64,000 nt of DNA from Desulfovibrionaceae bacterium (GTDB taxonomy: Bacteria; Desulfobacterota; Desulfovibrionia; Desulfovibrionales; Desulfovibrionaceae), in the NCBI GenBank assembly GCA_022510785.1, contig JAFLSV010000001.1, forward strand, positions 62,001-126,000, in the 5' to 3' direction. This document shows, one piece after another, positions 63,261 to 64,000 of the stretch. The notes beneath the pieces are model-generated. The model was not told where the DNA came from, ran no database searches, and worked only from the letters and a program-made list of their open reading frames with translations. Position 1 is the stretch's first letter, and every line of letters begins with the position of its first letter. The translations under genes and the position numbers were made by a program.

Positions 63261-64000
63261 ATGGCGGTATATGTCCGCAGCCGCATGTTTTTTTCCGTAA
63301 GCATCCTCGTCATGCTGGCAGCTGGCGCCTATGTCTCATGCCGCCTGCTTGCGGGGCGTCAGCTTCCTCTGTGGCTGATCATCGCGCTGACCTGTTTCAT
63401 TCTGCTGATTTCCCAGACCATTTCCCTGATGCGGCTCCTCATTATTTCCGCGGCAAAGATACCCTTTGCCTGGCTGCGGGTGGGGGGATTCATGGCCTGC
63501 CTGTTCACAACCGCGGTCAGTCTGCTCGTTGTCCGCGACCTTGTTCTCATCCTGTTGTGGATTGGGCAGCGCATGCCCGGAGCGGCCGCGACGGCCGCAC
63601 TGGCAGCCTGGCTGAACACGCCGCGTGCGGATGCCTGTCTGCTGGGCGGCAGTGTGCTTGCAGCCGCTTTTTTCATGTGGCGTACCCTGAGGGTACCACG
63701 CATCCGCGAAGTGGAAATTTCCATGGACGCTCTGCCGCATGAACTTGACGGACTGCGGCTTGCCCAGCTCAGTGATTTGCATATGGGGTCAACCTTCAAC
63801 GGCCAGTGGCTGCGCGAGGTTGTGGAACGCACCAACGCCATGCAGCCGGATTTTGTGCTGCTTACCGGCGATCTGGTGGACGGCAGGCCCGCCGTGCTTG
63901 GTGAGGACATGAAAGCGCTTGGCACGTTGAAGGCCCGATATGGCGTGCTGATAACCGTGGGCAATCATGAATATTATTCCGGCCTCATGCCCTGGGTGCA
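63261..64000 (+). CDS. Membrane metallophosphoesterase, partial (YkuE/YaeI-like)
   Basis: Runs past the window end and so is missing from the ORF track. Translation from ATG 63261 gives an N-terminal region with several hydrophobic segments (SVSILVMLAAGAYVSC, LWLIIALTCFILLIS, a later LLVVRDLVLILLWIG), then a calcineurin-like phosphoesterase domain: AQLSDLHMGS, LLTGDLVDG and VGNHEYY, three of the metal-binding blocks. Such proteins in the YkuE/YaeI/YpbG group act on lipid-linked or nucleotide phosphates at the membrane. About 246 codons are visible; the C-terminal half is cut off. Confidence 0.88.
   Translation, partial: MAVYVRSRMFFSVSILVMLAAGAYVSCRLLAGRQLPLWLIIALTCFILLISQTISLMRLLIISAAKIPFAWLRVGGFMACLFTTAVSLLVVRDLVLILLWIGQRMPGAAATAALAAWLNTPRADACLLGGSVLAAAFFMWRTLRVPRIREVEISMDALPHELDGLRLAQLSDLHMGSTFNGQWLREVVERTNAMQPDFVLLTGDLVDGRPAVLGEDMKALGTLKARYGVLITVGNHEYYSGLMPWV

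Overview
The window looks like core chromosome of a sulfate-reducing Desulfovibrionaceae (Desulfovibrio-type) bacterium. It is mostly about 60% GC by eye, has a Gram-negative envelope (LptE, Mla system, VacJ/MlaA), carries HypC for hydrogenase maturation and a CbiK-type chelatase, and has the plsX-fabHG-acpP-fabF-glyA-ribDE-ribBA-ribH-nusB-leuS-lptE-holA-radC order I associate with Desulfovibrio. This is judged from gene content and order; no database search was possible.

Layout. 1-3.9 kb: purM, a DUF523 gene, cbiK and a PLP aminotransferase. 3.95-20.2 kb: a long plus-strand block from yceD/rpmF through fatty-acid synthesis (plsX, fabH, fabG, acpP, fabF), glyA, dCMP deaminase, riboflavin synthesis (ribD, ribE, ribBA, ribH), nusB, leuS, lptE, holA and radC. 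20.2-23.0 kb: lon with an unusual acidic N-terminal extension. 23.1-25.1 kb: a low-GC minus-strand gene encoding a tandem GT8 glycosyltransferase. It is interrupted by a (GA)10 tract that puts the first 41 codons out of frame with the rest, as expected for a phase-variable gene in the OFF state. 25.2-28.8 kb: a minus-strand mlaE-F-D-C-A phospholipid-trafficking operon ending 48 nt before that glycosyltransferase. 29-36 kb: hypC, marC, a Cdd1-like gene, an AI-2E-type permease, a TRAP transporter (dctP, fused dctQM) and an orphan small gene. 36-41.3 kb: a minus-strand cluster of an unrecognised 576-aa protein, rsmE, rarA, a PlsC-like acyltransferase and rsmG. 41.6-47.3 kb: a GAF protein, a degenerate Nudix gene, rimI, then minus-strand secG, tpiA, ymdB-like, HD-domain and small membrane protein genes. 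47.5-52 kb: dnaE, queD and an unrecognised 193-aa gene, convergent with a DUF3179 gene. 54-59 kb: an RdgC-like gene and its partner, two Dpp-type permeases and recN. 59-62.6 kb: rlmH, a Sua5/YrdC gene and a four-gene thiamine operon (thiM, MTH1187-like, thiE, Nudix), each gene overlapping the next by ATGA. 62.7-64 kb: a small conserved-looking gene and a metallophosphoesterase running off the window.

The most interesting signal is the tandem GT8 gene with its dinucleotide repeat: a good ribosome-binding site and ATG lie in the wrong frame for the body of the protein, and 8 or 11 GA units (5 in the ancestral-length form) would restore one continuous protein. It sits directly behind the mla outer-membrane lipid operon, which fits a switchable surface-glycan function. 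Lesser signals are two kinds of short dispersed repeats, hairpins between genes that need unequal expression (acpP/fabF, dctP/dctQM), and several proteins with altered catalytic motifs. No tRNA, rRNA, CRISPR array, insertion sequence or prophage was seen.
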